A stretch of 64,000 bases of DNA. Origin: Neisseria mucosa. Lineage in GTDB: Bacteria > Pseudomonadota > Gammaproteobacteria > Burkholderiales > Neisseriaceae. The stretch spans positions 806,001 to 870,000 of the forward strand of contig CP028150.1 of the NCBI GenBank assembly GCA_003028315.1, in the 5' to 3' direction. Of the stretch, positions 53,011-61,549 are shown in pieces. The notes below the pieces were generated by a model. It saw only the letters and a list, made by a program, of their open reading frames with translations. It did no database searches and was not told the origin of the DNA. The translations under genes and the position numbers were made by a program. Within the stretch, counting starts at the first letter, position 1. The number at the start of each line of letters is the position of its first letter.

Positions 53011-55050
53011 ATGTCTATACTGAATACTATGAAACGTCGTCTGAAAAATGGCGGTAGCGGTAAAACACAGACTGCAAAGGCGGCGCAAGCCGATTCTTTA
53101 TTGCGTCTGCTGGTAGCGTTTATCCTGATTGTGGTTCTGTTTGCCGCATTGGTGGCTCGGTTTGTTTATTTGCAGGTGTTCCGGCATGACGATTTTTCCG
53201 GACAGGCATCCAGCAACCGCATCACATTAATTCCGACCCCGCCTGTCCGCGGCGAAATCGTAGATGTCAACGGCGTACCGCTGGCAAAAAACTATCCCGT
53301 GTTCTCTCTGGAAGTCATCCCCAGCCGCATTGAGGGCAAGATGGAGGATGTCATCGAAGCCCTGCGGAAGTATGTCGATATTACGCCTACTGATTTGAAG
53401 CGTTTCCACAAATACCGCGAAAGCTACCGCAAATTTGAAAACATCCCGCTCAAGCTGCGCCTGACAGATGAAGAAGCGGCGAAATTGTCCGTGCATCTTA
53501 ATGAATTTAAAGGTGTAGAAGTCAATTCGCGCACTTTCCGCGAGTATCCTTATGGCAAGCTGACTTCACACTTTTTAGGTTACATCGGCCGCATCAGCGA
53601 CAAAGATCAGGAAATTTTGGAAGAAGAGGGCTTGACTGCACTCTATCGCGGCAGCACGCACATCGGCAAATCGGGGCTGGAAAAATATTACGAACCGCAG
53701 CTTCATGGCGCGCCCGGCTATCAAGAAGTGGAAAAAGACGCTTACGGCAATATTGTTCGCGTCTTGAAAAACGTGCCGTCGCGCATGGGGCAAACTTTGC
53801 GCTTGGGCATGGACATCCGCATGCAACAAGAGGCGGACAAAATATTGGGAGACAGGCGCGGGGCGATTGTTGCCATCAATCCGCAAGACGGTACGGTATT
53901 GGCTTTCGTTTCCAAACCATCTTTCGATCCCAACCTCTTTATCGACGGCATCGACAGCGAAACTTGGAAAGCCTTGAATGACGACTGGAAAAAGCCGTTG
54001 GTCAACCGCGTAACGCAAGGTCTGTATCCGCCGGGCTCGACGTTTAAGCCATTTATGGGCATGGCTTTGCTGGAAAGCGGCAAAATTACCCAAACAACGG
54101 TCGTTCCCGCGCCCGGTGCATGGAGCATTCCCGGCAGCCGTCACGTTTTCCGAGATTCCGTACGCAGCGGACACGGCTCGGCGAATTTGAGCAAGGCGAT
54201 ACAGGTGTCGTCCGATACCTTTTTCTACCGCTTGGGCTACGAAATGGGCATAGACAAAGCGTCGCCGTATTTAGCGCAATTCGGGTTCGGTAAAAAAACC
54301 GGCATCGACCTGCCCAGCGAATATACGGGCGTTTTGCCCAGCCGCGAATGGAAGGCGAAACGCTTTGCCAAATCGTCCGATCCTACCGCCAAAGAATGGC
54401 GTGCAGGCGAGATGGTCTCGGTCAGCATCGGGCAGGGTTACAACGCCTACACCCCGCTGCAAATGGCACATGCCACCGCTTCGCTCGCCAATAACGGCGT
54501 GGTTTATCAACCGCATTTGGTGAAAGAATTGTTGGATTTCGACAAACGCAAAATCACGCGTATCAATCCCAATCCCGAATACAAAATCCCGTTCAAACAA
54601 GACAACTTCGAATACGTCAAACAGGCAATGGAGAAAGTCTTGAAACCGGGCGGTACGGCACACCGCATCGGCGGCGGTTTGGCTTACAGCATGGGCGGCA
54701 AAACGGGCACGGCGCAGGTTGTGCAAATCAAGCAGGGCGGTCGTTACAACGCCGCAGCCTTGCGCGAGCAACACCGCGACCATGCGTGGTTTATTTCGTT
54801 CGCTCCCTTGGAAAAACCTGAAATCGCCATTGCCGTGATTCTGGAAAACGGCGGCTGGGGTGCCTACGCCGCACCGCTTGCCCGCAGCCTGACCGATTTT
54901 TATATGCTCAACGTCAAGCCGCAGCAGTTTTCAGACGACCCCGACGCAGGCGGAATGCCCGAACCGCAACAACACCGCACACAACCCCAACCGCCGACCA
55001 TATTCCAAAAAGCCTACGGTCTGAAACAGGAGGAAGCAAATCATGAATGA
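53011..55050 (+). CDS. mrdA: Penicillin-binding protein 2 (elongation transpeptidase)
   Basis: The transpeptidase that cross-links wall during elongation, paired with RodA. The 679 residues hold a membrane anchor (about 32-56, LLRLLVAFILIVVLFAALVA), a pedestal domain, and the transpeptidase with the three active-site motifs STFK (in PGSTFKPFMG), SSD (in QVSSDTFFY) and KTG (in GGKTGTAQV). It starts MSILNTMKRRLKNG; the Met at codon 7 is also possible. The C-terminal tail is Pro/Gln-rich and contains an uptake sequence. Ends overlapping rodA by eight bases. Confidence 0.95.
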   Translation: MSILNTMKRRLKNGGSGKTQTAKAAQADSLLRLLVAFILIVVLFAALVARFVYLQVFRHDDFSGQASSNRITLIPTPPVRGEIVDVNGVPLAKNYPVFSLEVIPSRIEGKMEDVIEALRKYVDITPTDLKRFHKYRESYRKFENIPLKLRLTDEEAAKLSVHLNEFKGVEVNSRTFREYPYGKLTSHFLGYIGRISDKDQEILEEEGLTALYRGSTHIGKSGLEKYYEPQLHGAPGYQEVEKDAYGNIVRVLKNVPSRMGQTLRLGMDIRMQQEADKILGDRRGAIVAINPQDGTVLAFVSKPSFDPNLFIDGIDSETWKALNDDWKKPLVNRVTQGLYPPGSTFKPFMGMALLESGKITQTTVVPAPGAWSIPGSRHVFRDSVRSGHGSANLSKAIQVSSDTFFYRLGYEMGIDKASPYLAQFGFGKKTGIDLPSEYTGVLPSREWKAKRFAKSSDPTAKEWRAGEMVSVSIGQGYNAYTPLQMAHATASLANNGVVYQPHLVKELLDFDKRKITRINPNPEYKIPFKQDNFEYVKQAMEKVLKPGGTAHRIGGGLAYSMGGKTGTAQVVQIKQGGRYNAAALREQHRDHAWFISFAPLEKPEIAIAVILENGGWGAYAAPLARSLTDFYMLNVKPQQFSDDPDAGGMPEPQQHRTQPQPPTIFQKAYGLKQEEANHE

Positions 55051-56206
55051 AACGGTCGGAATGTGGGCAAAAATCAAGCGCACCGTATCTGCTCCGATAG
55101 ACCCGTGGCTGTTTTTCCCCATGCTCGCCATCTACATCATGAGCCTGTTTTTGCTCTATTCAGCGGACGGGCAGGATTTCGGCCAGCTTGAACACAAAAC
55201 CCTGCATACGGTTTTCGGCTTCGCCCTGCTGTGGTTTGTCGCCTCGTTCAAGCCGCGTGATGCCGCAAAGGTTGCGCTGCCGATGTACCTGATTGGCGTG
55301 TTGCTGCTTGTCGCCGTCGAAGTCGCAGGCGTGACCGTCAATGGCTCTACACGCTGGTTGGAACTGGGGTTCACGCGCATCCAGCCGTCCGAAATCATGA
55401 AAATCGTCCTGCCCATGACCGTCGCTTGGTACTTCCAACGGCACGAAGGTCGTCTGAAATGGTTTCACTACATCATCGCCATGCTTTTAATCCTCATCCC
55501 CGTTGCGCTGATTTTGAAACAGCCCGACTTGGGTACGGCAGTTTTGATTATGGCATCGGGTATTTTCATCGTCTTTTTCGCAGGCCTGCCGTGGAAAGTC
55601 ATCTTTGCCGCCATCATTGCCTTTGTTGCCGCATTGCCGCTTTTGTGGAACTACGGGATGCACGACTATCAGAAAACCCGCGTTCTGACGCTGTTTGACC
55701 CGACGCAGGACCCTTTGGGCGCAGGCTACCACATCATCCAGGCCATGATTGCCATCGGTTCGGGCGGCGTTTGGGGAAAAGGCTGGCTCAACGGCACACA
55801 AACGCATTTGGATTACATTCCCGAGTCCACGACCGACTTCATTTTTGCCGTGTATGGCGAAGAATTCGGTTTGATCGGCAACATCTTGCTGCTGCTGGTT
55901 TATTTCGTTATTCTGACGCGCGGACTGCTGATTGCCGCCAAAGCCCAATCGCTTTACAGCCGCACGCTCGCCGGCGCATTAACCATGACTTTTTTCTGCT
56001 ACGCCTTTGTGAACATGGGCATGGTGAGCGGCATTTTGCCCGTTGTCGGCGTCCCTCTGCCGTTGGTCAGCTACGGCGGTACTGCAACGCTTTCCATCAT
56101 GACCGTACTTGCGCTACTAATGGGTATTTCCAGCGAACATAAAACCAAACGCCACTACGAATTCAACGATAAAGCGGACGTAAACGTCTCTACAAAAAAC
56201 AAATAA
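55043..56206 (+). CDS. rodA: Rod-shape glycosyltransferase RodA
   Basis: The SEDS-family peptidoglycan polymerase of the elongation complex. The 387 residues have about ten membrane helices. The family signatures WLELGFTRIQPSEIMKI (about 113-129), DLGTAVLIMASG and the C-terminal PLPLVSYGGTATLSIMTVLA are clear. Its start lies inside the end of mrdA, so the partner enzymes are made together by coupled translation. Confidence 0.95.
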   Translation: MNETVGMWAKIKRTVSAPIDPWLFFPMLAIYIMSLFLLYSADGQDFGQLEHKTLHTVFGFALLWFVASFKPRDAAKVALPMYLIGVLLLVAVEVAGVTVNGSTRWLELGFTRIQPSEIMKIVLPMTVAWYFQRHEGRLKWFHYIIAMLLILIPVALILKQPDLGTAVLIMASGIFIVFFAGLPWKVIFAAIIAFVAALPLLWNYGMHDYQKTRVLTLFDPTQDPLGAGYHIIQAMIAIGSGGVWGKGWLNGTQTHLDYIPESTTDFIFAVYGEEFGLIGNILLLLVYFVILTRGLLIAAKAQSLYSRTLAGALTMTFFCYAFVNMGMVSGILPVVGVPLPLVSYGGTATLSIMTVLALLMGISSEHKTKRHYEFNDKADVNVSTKNK

Positions 56207-56217
56207 GGGAATGAAAA

Positions 56218-56874
56218 ATGGAATTAGGTGTAGAAATCGGCAAACTTTTGGTTGCCTTCCTTGTATTGATTAACCCGTTCAGCGCGCTTTCGATTTACCT
56301 CGATTTGACACAGGATCACAGCACCAAAGAAAAGCGCCGCATCGCCCGCACCGCCGCACTCGCCGTCTTCATCGTCATTACCGTCTTCACCTTAACGGGC
56401 GGGATGTTGTTGAAAATCTTAGGCATCAGCGTCGGCTCTTTCCAAGTCGGCGGCGGTATTTTGGTCTTGCTCATCGCTATTTCCATGATGAACGGCAACG
56501 ACAACCCCGCCAAACAAAATATCGGCGGAGACAAAGAAGAAGGCGTCGTACAACATATCCAGAAAAACGCCAAAGCCATCGCCGTCGTTCCCGTCGCCAT
56601 CCCCATCACCATCGGTCCCGGCGGTATCTCCACCGTCATCATCTACGCCTCAGCCGCCAAAAATTACAGCGATATTGCTTTGATTCTCGCCGCAGGCTTC
56701 CTTGTCAGCCTGATTTGCTACGCCATCCTCGTTGTCGCCGGACGAATCAGCAAAAAACTGGGCACGACAGGGCTGACCATCCTCAACCGCATCATGGGCA
56801 TGATGCTTGCCGCCGTCTCCGTAGAAATCATCGTTGCCGGATTGAAATCCATTTTCCCACAATTGGCAGGCTAG
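56218..56874 (+). CDS. MarC-family membrane protein
   Basis: A 218-residue inner-membrane protein with six hydrophobic segments. VLINPFSALSIYLDLTQDHS near the N-terminus and VPVAIPITIGPGGISTVIIY near residue 125 are the two pseudo-repeat motifs of the MarC/UPF0056 family. The family was once linked to multiple antibiotic resistance, but its transport substrate is unproven. It follows rodA by 11 bases and is probably the last gene of the operon, ended by the next hairpin. Confidence 0.9.
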   Translation: MELGVEIGKLLVAFLVLINPFSALSIYLDLTQDHSTKEKRRIARTAALAVFIVITVFTLTGGMLLKILGISVGSFQVGGGILVLLIAISMMNGNDNPAKQNIGGDKEEGVVQHIQKNAKAIAVVPVAIPITIGPGGISTVIIYASAAKNYSDIALILAAGFLVSLICYAILVVAGRISKKLGTTGLTILNRIMGMMLAAVSVEIIVAGLKSIFPQLAG

Positions 56875-56937
56875 TTCGTCGGATTGTGCAGAAGGCAAAC
56901 TTTACTGCCTATCCCCCCATTCTTCCTAAAGGGAAAG

Positions 56938-56972
56938 GTCGTCTGAAAATAGGTTTTGTGTTTTCAGACGAC
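56938..56972. terminator. Terminator of the mre operon
   Basis: GTCGTCTGAAAA paired with its complement across an 11-base loop, 64 bases past marC. Confidence 0.7.
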
Positions 56973-57050
56973 GTGTCCTGTAATATTCTTCAGTTGTCCT
57001 GACTTTGGATATATTGTCGAAATAATGCCTCATCAAAAATCTGAAATATT

Positions 57051-57422
57051 ATGAAAAAACGCGATTTGATTTATGTCGTTTTGCCTGCCTTTACGCTTGC
57101 TGCCTGTACGTCAACCAGCATACTGCATCCCGAGAGGCAGCCGCATTCATCATCTTCACTTTTAGAAACGACAGAAGCTACGAATACCCTGATTATTTTT
57201 TATGACCCCGAAACCGGTTCGGAAAGGCTTATGAACGCAGTCCGCGAATATGGGGCAAAGATTGTTTATGAATATAGAAACTTCAATGGCATCGCAATCA
57301 AACTGCCGAATGGCACGGATATGGAAAAAGCCGCCTCCCACTTCCGTACGATCAAAGGCGTTTTGTCAGCCGAAGCGGACAGAAGGATGCAGCTTCATTC
57401 CGAACATAACGGATTGAGATAA
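57051..57422 (+). CDS. Lipoprotein with inhibitor-I9-like domain
   Basis: A 123-residue lipoprotein: the signal MKKRDLIYVVLPAFTLAAC gives a mature Cys at 19. After a Ser-rich stretch, about 70 residues (NTLIIFYDPETGSERLMNAV, VYEYRNFNGIAIKLP, FRTIKGVLSAEADRRMQL) have the order and spacing of the inhibitor I9 fold, the propeptide chaperone of subtilisin-type proteases. Here it has no protease attached. It could be an anchored protease inhibitor, or the remnant or partner of an autotransporter subtilase. IS3 copy 2 lies 58 bases downstream. Confidence 0.7.
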   Translation: MKKRDLIYVVLPAFTLAACTSTSILHPERQPHSSSSLLETTEATNTLIIFYDPETGSERLMNAVREYGAKIVYEYRNFNGIAIKLPNGTDMEKAASHFRTIKGVLSAEADRRMQLHSEHNGLR

Positions 57423-57520
57423 AACGAGGTATTCTGTTTCTACTTCGCCATATTGACAACAAAGAAGGTCGTCTGAAACTTGAACTGGCCCCCAAATCTT
57501 GGACACTCATAAAAGCCTAT

Positions 57521-58417
57521 TCAGGCGCTCTGTGCAAGCTGGGTTCTGTATGCGACAGGACTCAGCTTTTTCAATTTCAAACTGCAACGCTCCCGGTTGT
57601 AGTAATCCATATAGTCATCTATCTGCTTCATCAATTCATCTACCGTCAATTCACCTGCGTTATAGAAACACTCCGTCTTCAACACCGCAAAGAAGCTCTC
57701 CATCGGCGCATTGTCCCAACAGTTCGCCTTACGCGACATGCTTTGAACCATGGAATGCTCCGCAAGCAATTCCCTATACCCCGCCGTACGGTACAGCACA
57801 CCTTGGTCGGAATGCAGCATTGTTCCCTTATCAGTCAGACGGGGTGCGGCTTTTTCGAGCATTTCCTTCACCATTTCGCTGTCGGCTCTGCGGCTCATGG
57901 CGTAGGCGACGATCTCGCGGTTGAACAAGTCCAAGATTGGCGAGAGGTACAATTTGCCGTCTTTTCCTTTGAGTTCGGTAACGTCGGTCAGCCATTTTTC
58001 GTTGGGCTTTCGGGCTTTGAACCGGCGTTTGAGGAGGTTTTCCGATATTTCGCCCATAGCGGGATGGCGGTAGGCTTTTTTCGCCCGTATGAGGGCTTTC
58101 AGTTCCAACTGCTTCATCAACCGCGCCGCTTTTTTGCGGTTCCAACCCAATGCTGCGGCAATGCGCCTTTGTCCGTAGCGTCCTTTATGCCGCTGGTAGG
58201 TTTCGATAAGGAGGGCTTTGTCGGCTTCATCGGGGTCAGGCCGGTCTTGGTGATGGTAGTAAAAGCTGCTTTTGGGCAGGTTTGCGATGTGCAGCAGGTA
58301 TTTGAGCGGGTGTTGCGCCCTCAGTGTTTGGACGGTTTGGCTTTGTCCTTTTCGGTCTGTTTTTGGCTGAGGGCTTTTAACTCCTTTAGGTAGGCGACCT
58401 CTGCGCGCATATAGCAC
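57521..58417 (-). CDS. IS3-family transposase OrfB, copy 2
   Basis: 298 residues with the DDE residues intact. It differs from copy 1 at about ten positions, some clustered: DPDEADKALLIETYQ for DPDAADKALLVETYR, and TAGYRELLAEHSM for TAEYRKLIAKHSM. Both copies look functional. The frame relation to OrfA is the same. Confidence 0.95.
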   Translation of the reverse strand: MLYARRGRLPKGVKSPQPKTDRKGQSQTVQTLRAQHPLKYLLHIANLPKSSFYYHHQDRPDPDEADKALLIETYQRHKGRYGQRRIAAALGWNRKKAARLMKQLELKALIRAKKAYRHPAMGEISENLLKRRFKARKPNEKWLTDVTELKGKDGKLYLSPILDLFNREIVAYAMSRRADSEMVKEMLEKAAPRLTDKGTMLHSDQGVLYRTAGYRELLAEHSMVQSMSRKANCWDNAPMESFFAVLKTECFYNAGELTVDELMKQIDDYMDYYNRERCSLKLKKLSPVAYRTQLAQSA

Positions 58418-58671
58418 AACTCTTCAATAAGCTCTGCCTGCGTTTTTTCTTGGTCGGGTTTATCTGCGATGAAGGGGTTTTTGCGGTGTTGGGGCATGGT
58501 TTTGGATTGGGGATGTTCGAGTGCGCCGATACCGCCTTCTTGATAGGCGCGTATCCATCGTCTCAGGTGGGTTCGTGAGATGCCGTAGTGGTCAGCGGTA
58601 CGCTGTTGGCTGCGTATGTGCAGGTAGTGGAGTACGGCTTGGTATTTGAAGTGTAATGTATATTTGCTCAT
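58321..58671 (-). CDS. IS3-family transposase OrfA, copy 2
   Basis: 116 residues, identical to copy 1 except near the C-terminus (QTEKDKAKPSKH for QTAKDKAKPSKH). The silent changes in the HTH region show that the copies are not a very recent duplicate. Confidence 0.93.
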   Translation of the reverse strand: MSKYTLHFKYQAVLHYLHIRSQQRTADHYGISRTHLRRWIRAYQEGGIGALEHPQSKTMPQHRKNPFIADKPDQEKTQAELIEELCYMRAEVAYLKELKALSQKQTEKDKAKPSKH

Positions 58672-58791
58672 AAAAAAACTGCACCTTGTGAGTTGGAGGG
58701 GATGTCCAACTTTTGGGGGGCAGTTCAGTTTTTCAGACGACCTTTATTAAAGTTGGGTTTTCAACTTGACTTACGTTTGATACCTAAATAA

Positions 58792-60033
58792 TCAAAACTC
58801 TGAAGTCTGCAGCACACTGCCTCCATCGTCTCGTTTGAGTAGCCGCCAGACCGCATCGGTTTTCCAAATTGCGGTCGTACCATTTTGTAGGGGCTGAAGG
58901 TATTCACCATCATCAGGAAAGATTTCTCCCTTTTCGAAATGCCGTTCTATTGCATTCTCCAGATTGTCGGGTATCCACATCCCGGCATAAGGTGCTTCCA
59001 AAGGACGTTCTCGGTAAACAGGCATCAGTTCCTGCTTCGTCCCTTTAGGATCAAAAATCCCGTTTTCAAAATTGGCATTATCCCAACGATGCAGCCAGTA
59101 ATAGCCTTGGGAAGCCGAGTAGCGGTTTTTGCCGTTGCCGAAAGCAGTATGCAGCGAATCATTCAGCTTTTGCGTCAGTATCGGCCGCATCAGGTTGTTC
59201 ACTACCAGGTAATTAATAGGCAACGGTTTGGTTTTATCTCCCAAGTCGGGAAACTTCCCTGCTTTGAATACCATGGTGCCGTTATAGGTCTTCAGTGTAA
59301 TATCACGATAATGGTTCAAAACGTTTTGGATTTCCGTGCTGTTCAGTTTATCTTGGAACGCTTTGCCGACAAGGGTATACCAACTGACGGACTTAATGCC
59401 CTCGTACCAGAGAGAGTCGTGATGTCCTCCTGAATCGGGTGTTACCCCCCAATAGCGTTTGGTCACGGAATATTCGTAAAACTGATATTTGTGGTAGGCG
59501 TAGGGCAGGACGATGCTCAGTCCGGCATAACCGTGGAAAATATCAAAGTGCTTGCACAGATATTCTATCCAGCTTTCATACTCGCGACGTTTTTCCGAGG
59601 AGGACAAAAAAGACAGCGGAAAGGTGATCCTGAGATAGGACAGGTCATTAACTCCGCCTAAGGGGTGAGCGGATAGGGTTTTGATTTCATATTCCGCCGC
59701 CCTGTTGGAAGGACCGGAGTTCAGCACGCCATGCAAGCTTTCCCCCTGTTCGGCATTTTGAATCATTTTATCGATTTTTTTTTGAAATGCGTTCGGATTG
59801 ATACGGGCAAAACGGCGCATCCCGTCCCAAAAGTGTGTTTTCAAATATCCGTGGTACTGCGAATAAAAGCGTTCGAAAACTTCCAGCGTCTTGCGTTGTC
59901 CCGCTACCGAACCGCCGCCCGTATAGTAGATCAATATGGTCAGTCCCAGACGGGCATTGATATTGTAATCTTCGTCATACATCAGGATTTCATCGGCTTC
60001 CCGTTGCAGGGATTCATAAAGTTTTTTTGTCAT
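58792..60033 (-). CDS. Type VI immunity protein, DUF3396 family
   Basis: A 413-residue cytosolic protein matching the DUF3396 type VI immunity family in layout: an N-terminal helical part (RLGLTILIYYTGGGSVAGQR), then YLRITFPLSFL, and a central FDIFHGYAGLSIVLPYAYHK followed by the KRYWGVTPDSGG region. I chose MTKKLYESLQREADEIL at 60033, preceded by GAAAGAAAGAA. It lies 28 bases downstream of the predicted nuclease effector and so should neutralise it. DUF3396 proteins accompany VRR-Nuc effectors in other bacteria, which fits. IS3 copy 2 lies just beyond its end and may have removed further modules. Confidence 0.82.
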   Translation of the reverse strand: MTKKLYESLQREADEILMYDEDYNINARLGLTILIYYTGGGSVAGQRKTLEVFERFYSQYHGYLKTHFWDGMRRFARINPNAFQKKIDKMIQNAEQGESLHGVLNSGPSNRAAEYEIKTLSAHPLGGVNDLSYLRITFPLSFLSSSEKRREYESWIEYLCKHFDIFHGYAGLSIVLPYAYHKYQFYEYSVTKRYWGVTPDSGGHHDSLWYEGIKSVSWYTLVGKAFQDKLNSTEIQNVLNHYRDITLKTYNGTMVFKAGKFPDLGDKTKPLPINYLVVNNLMRPILTQKLNDSLHTAFGNGKNRYSASQGYYWLHRWDNANFENGIFDPKGTKQELMPVYRERPLEAPYAGMWIPDNLENAIERHFEKGEIFPDDGEYLQPLQNGTTAIWKTDAVWRLLKRDDGGSVLQTSEF

Positions 60034-60061
60034 GTTCTTTCTTTCACAGGGTTGCTGTTGT

Positions 60062-61546
60062 TTACTCTTTCGGCAGATTACCATGTCGGGCATCGAATTC
60101 GCGCACTTTTTCTTCCCAGCCTTTCAGATGCGAAGTATCGGTGTTTTTCTCGCAAGCCTGCCACGGGACATAGTGGGTAATTTTGTATTCATTGGGTTCG
60201 TATGTCGAACCTTTGGGTTTATTTACAAGATATTTGTAAGCATAACAGTTACTACGCTGTTCAAAACGTTCGTCTGCCGCCCAAAGGTCGGCTGAAGCCC
60301 CTAAGGCAGGTGCAAATACTGCCAAACGGAGGGCGAACATGATTGAGCCTGCCAAGGCAGCAGGGGCGGAGAAATACGCCAATGCGATTGCTGCTACCGA
60401 TAAAACAATGAATGTAACAATTTCTTCCTTATTTTCTTTAACGAATTTCACTGCAATCATTAAGGCATTATCTGTCGACATAACTACGTCTGCTTCTTGA
60501 ATATAAGGCAAATAATCTCTTGGAATATCCTCATACTCTTCTAAATAATCTACTGCTTGTTGTAGTTCTTGATTACTATATTCTACGATCTTCCCGTCAT
60601 CACCTACCCAGCGTATACCATTTTCTGTACTCTCAAATTTTCCGAATCCTTCCAACCAAGGAGAGTTTTGGAGAATTTGCGCGGCAGTTTCGGGATGATA
60701 TACCGTTTCCATGCTTTTTCTATCGATGAGTTTTTCAGACAGGATATTGATGGGGCGACCTTCAGGAGCAGCCACCCATGGCTCGAGCCGGATTTTAGGC
60801 AACAGGTCTTCTTTCTTGAAACCGAAGGCTGGGACGAATTCCGGTGAAAATTCGTACACCCCTTCGGTGTTGCCCTCATCGTTGTCCTGATAGATCTCCA
60901 GTAAGGCAAATCGCTTGATGGTGGCGATTTTTATATAGGCTTGCTCCTGCTTGTCATCAAGCTCATCATCGCCATACTTCATCTCTACCAGCCGTTTTAA
61001 GTTGTCTTCATACTGCTCCCCGTAAGCTAAGGCCTTCCTTCCAGGCCAACGGATATGGTAGTCCTTGACGATAATCAGATCTGGACGTTTACGTTCCGCA
61101 CCTGGCAACACAGGTTCGGAGCATTTCCAGCGGGTATGACGTCGATTTTTCCCTTGAGTTGTCTTGTCTAGCAAGCCAATTTTTCTACCTATTTTATCTA
61201 TGAAACTTTGTGTCTCTTTATCTTCTCTTTTTTTTGCTTTCCGATCATCAATTAAATGCGGGACAGGAACAATATCGCTTCTCCCCTCAGGTACACTGAA
61301 AGTTACTTCTGGCTTATACGGCCAATAATATCCGGTCATTCGCTCGGTAAGGTTTACCACACGGTCGAATCCGTTTTGTTTTCTACCTTTTACGCTGCAA
61401 GATCCACTGAAAGCATCTAAATTTTTAGTCGATTTGCCATTGTAAAACCTTAAAACAAATTCCCATACTATATACAAATATCCCAAGTCTCCAAGTTCTA
61501 TATCGGCGTATTCTTTATGCACTTTTAGCCGAGTAATCATTGCCAT
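60062..61546 (-). CDS. Predicted type VI effector with VRR-Nuc nuclease domain
   Basis: A 494-residue protein that would be fired into competing cells to cut DNA. The nuclease core reads RKRPDLIIVKDYH (Asp156), then LVEMKYGDD (Glu188, Lys190), then KQEQAYIKIA (Gln200, Tyr204), the D...ExK...Q pattern of VRR-Nuc within the PD-(D/E)xK superfamily. Residues about 372-416 are strongly hydrophobic (TFIVLSVAAIALAYFSAPAA and LAGSIMFALRLAVFAPALG), followed by a polar 78-residue tail with two Cys. No PAAR domain or signal peptide is present. It starts seven bases after GAGGAA, three bases beyond the vgrG stop, so it is coupled to vgrG. Confidence 0.8.
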   Translation of the reverse strand: MAMITRLKVHKEYADIELGDLGYLYIVWEFVLRFYNGKSTKNLDAFSGSCSVKGRKQNGFDRVVNLTERMTGYYWPYKPEVTFSVPEGRSDIVPVPHLIDDRKAKKREDKETQSFIDKIGRKIGLLDKTTQGKNRRHTRWKCSEPVLPGAERKRPDLIIVKDYHIRWPGRKALAYGEQYEDNLKRLVEMKYGDDELDDKQEQAYIKIATIKRFALLEIYQDNDEGNTEGVYEFSPEFVPAFGFKKEDLLPKIRLEPWVAAPEGRPINILSEKLIDRKSMETVYHPETAAQILQNSPWLEGFGKFESTENGIRWVGDDGKIVEYSNQELQQAVDYLEEYEDIPRDYLPYIQEADVVMSTDNALMIAVKFVKENKEEIVTFIVLSVAAIALAYFSAPAALAGSIMFALRLAVFAPALGASADLWAADERFEQRSNCYAYKYLVNKPKGSTYEPNEYKITHYVPWQACEKNTDTSHLKGWEEKVREFDARHGNLPKE

Positions 61547-61549
61547 AAA

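Larger units (their letters stand above)
57481..58727 (-). mobile_element. IS3-family (IS150 group) element, copy 2
   Basis: The same 1247 bases and orientation as copy 1, with scattered differences. Left end TGAACTGGCCCCC; right end ...GGGGGGCAGTTCA, where copy 1 reads GGGGTGCAGTTCA. The three flanking bases do not match (ACT left, GTT right). Like copy 1, it separates the two arms of an uptake-sequence hairpin (GGTCGTCTGAAA at the left, TTTCAGACGACC at the right). Confidence 0.95.
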
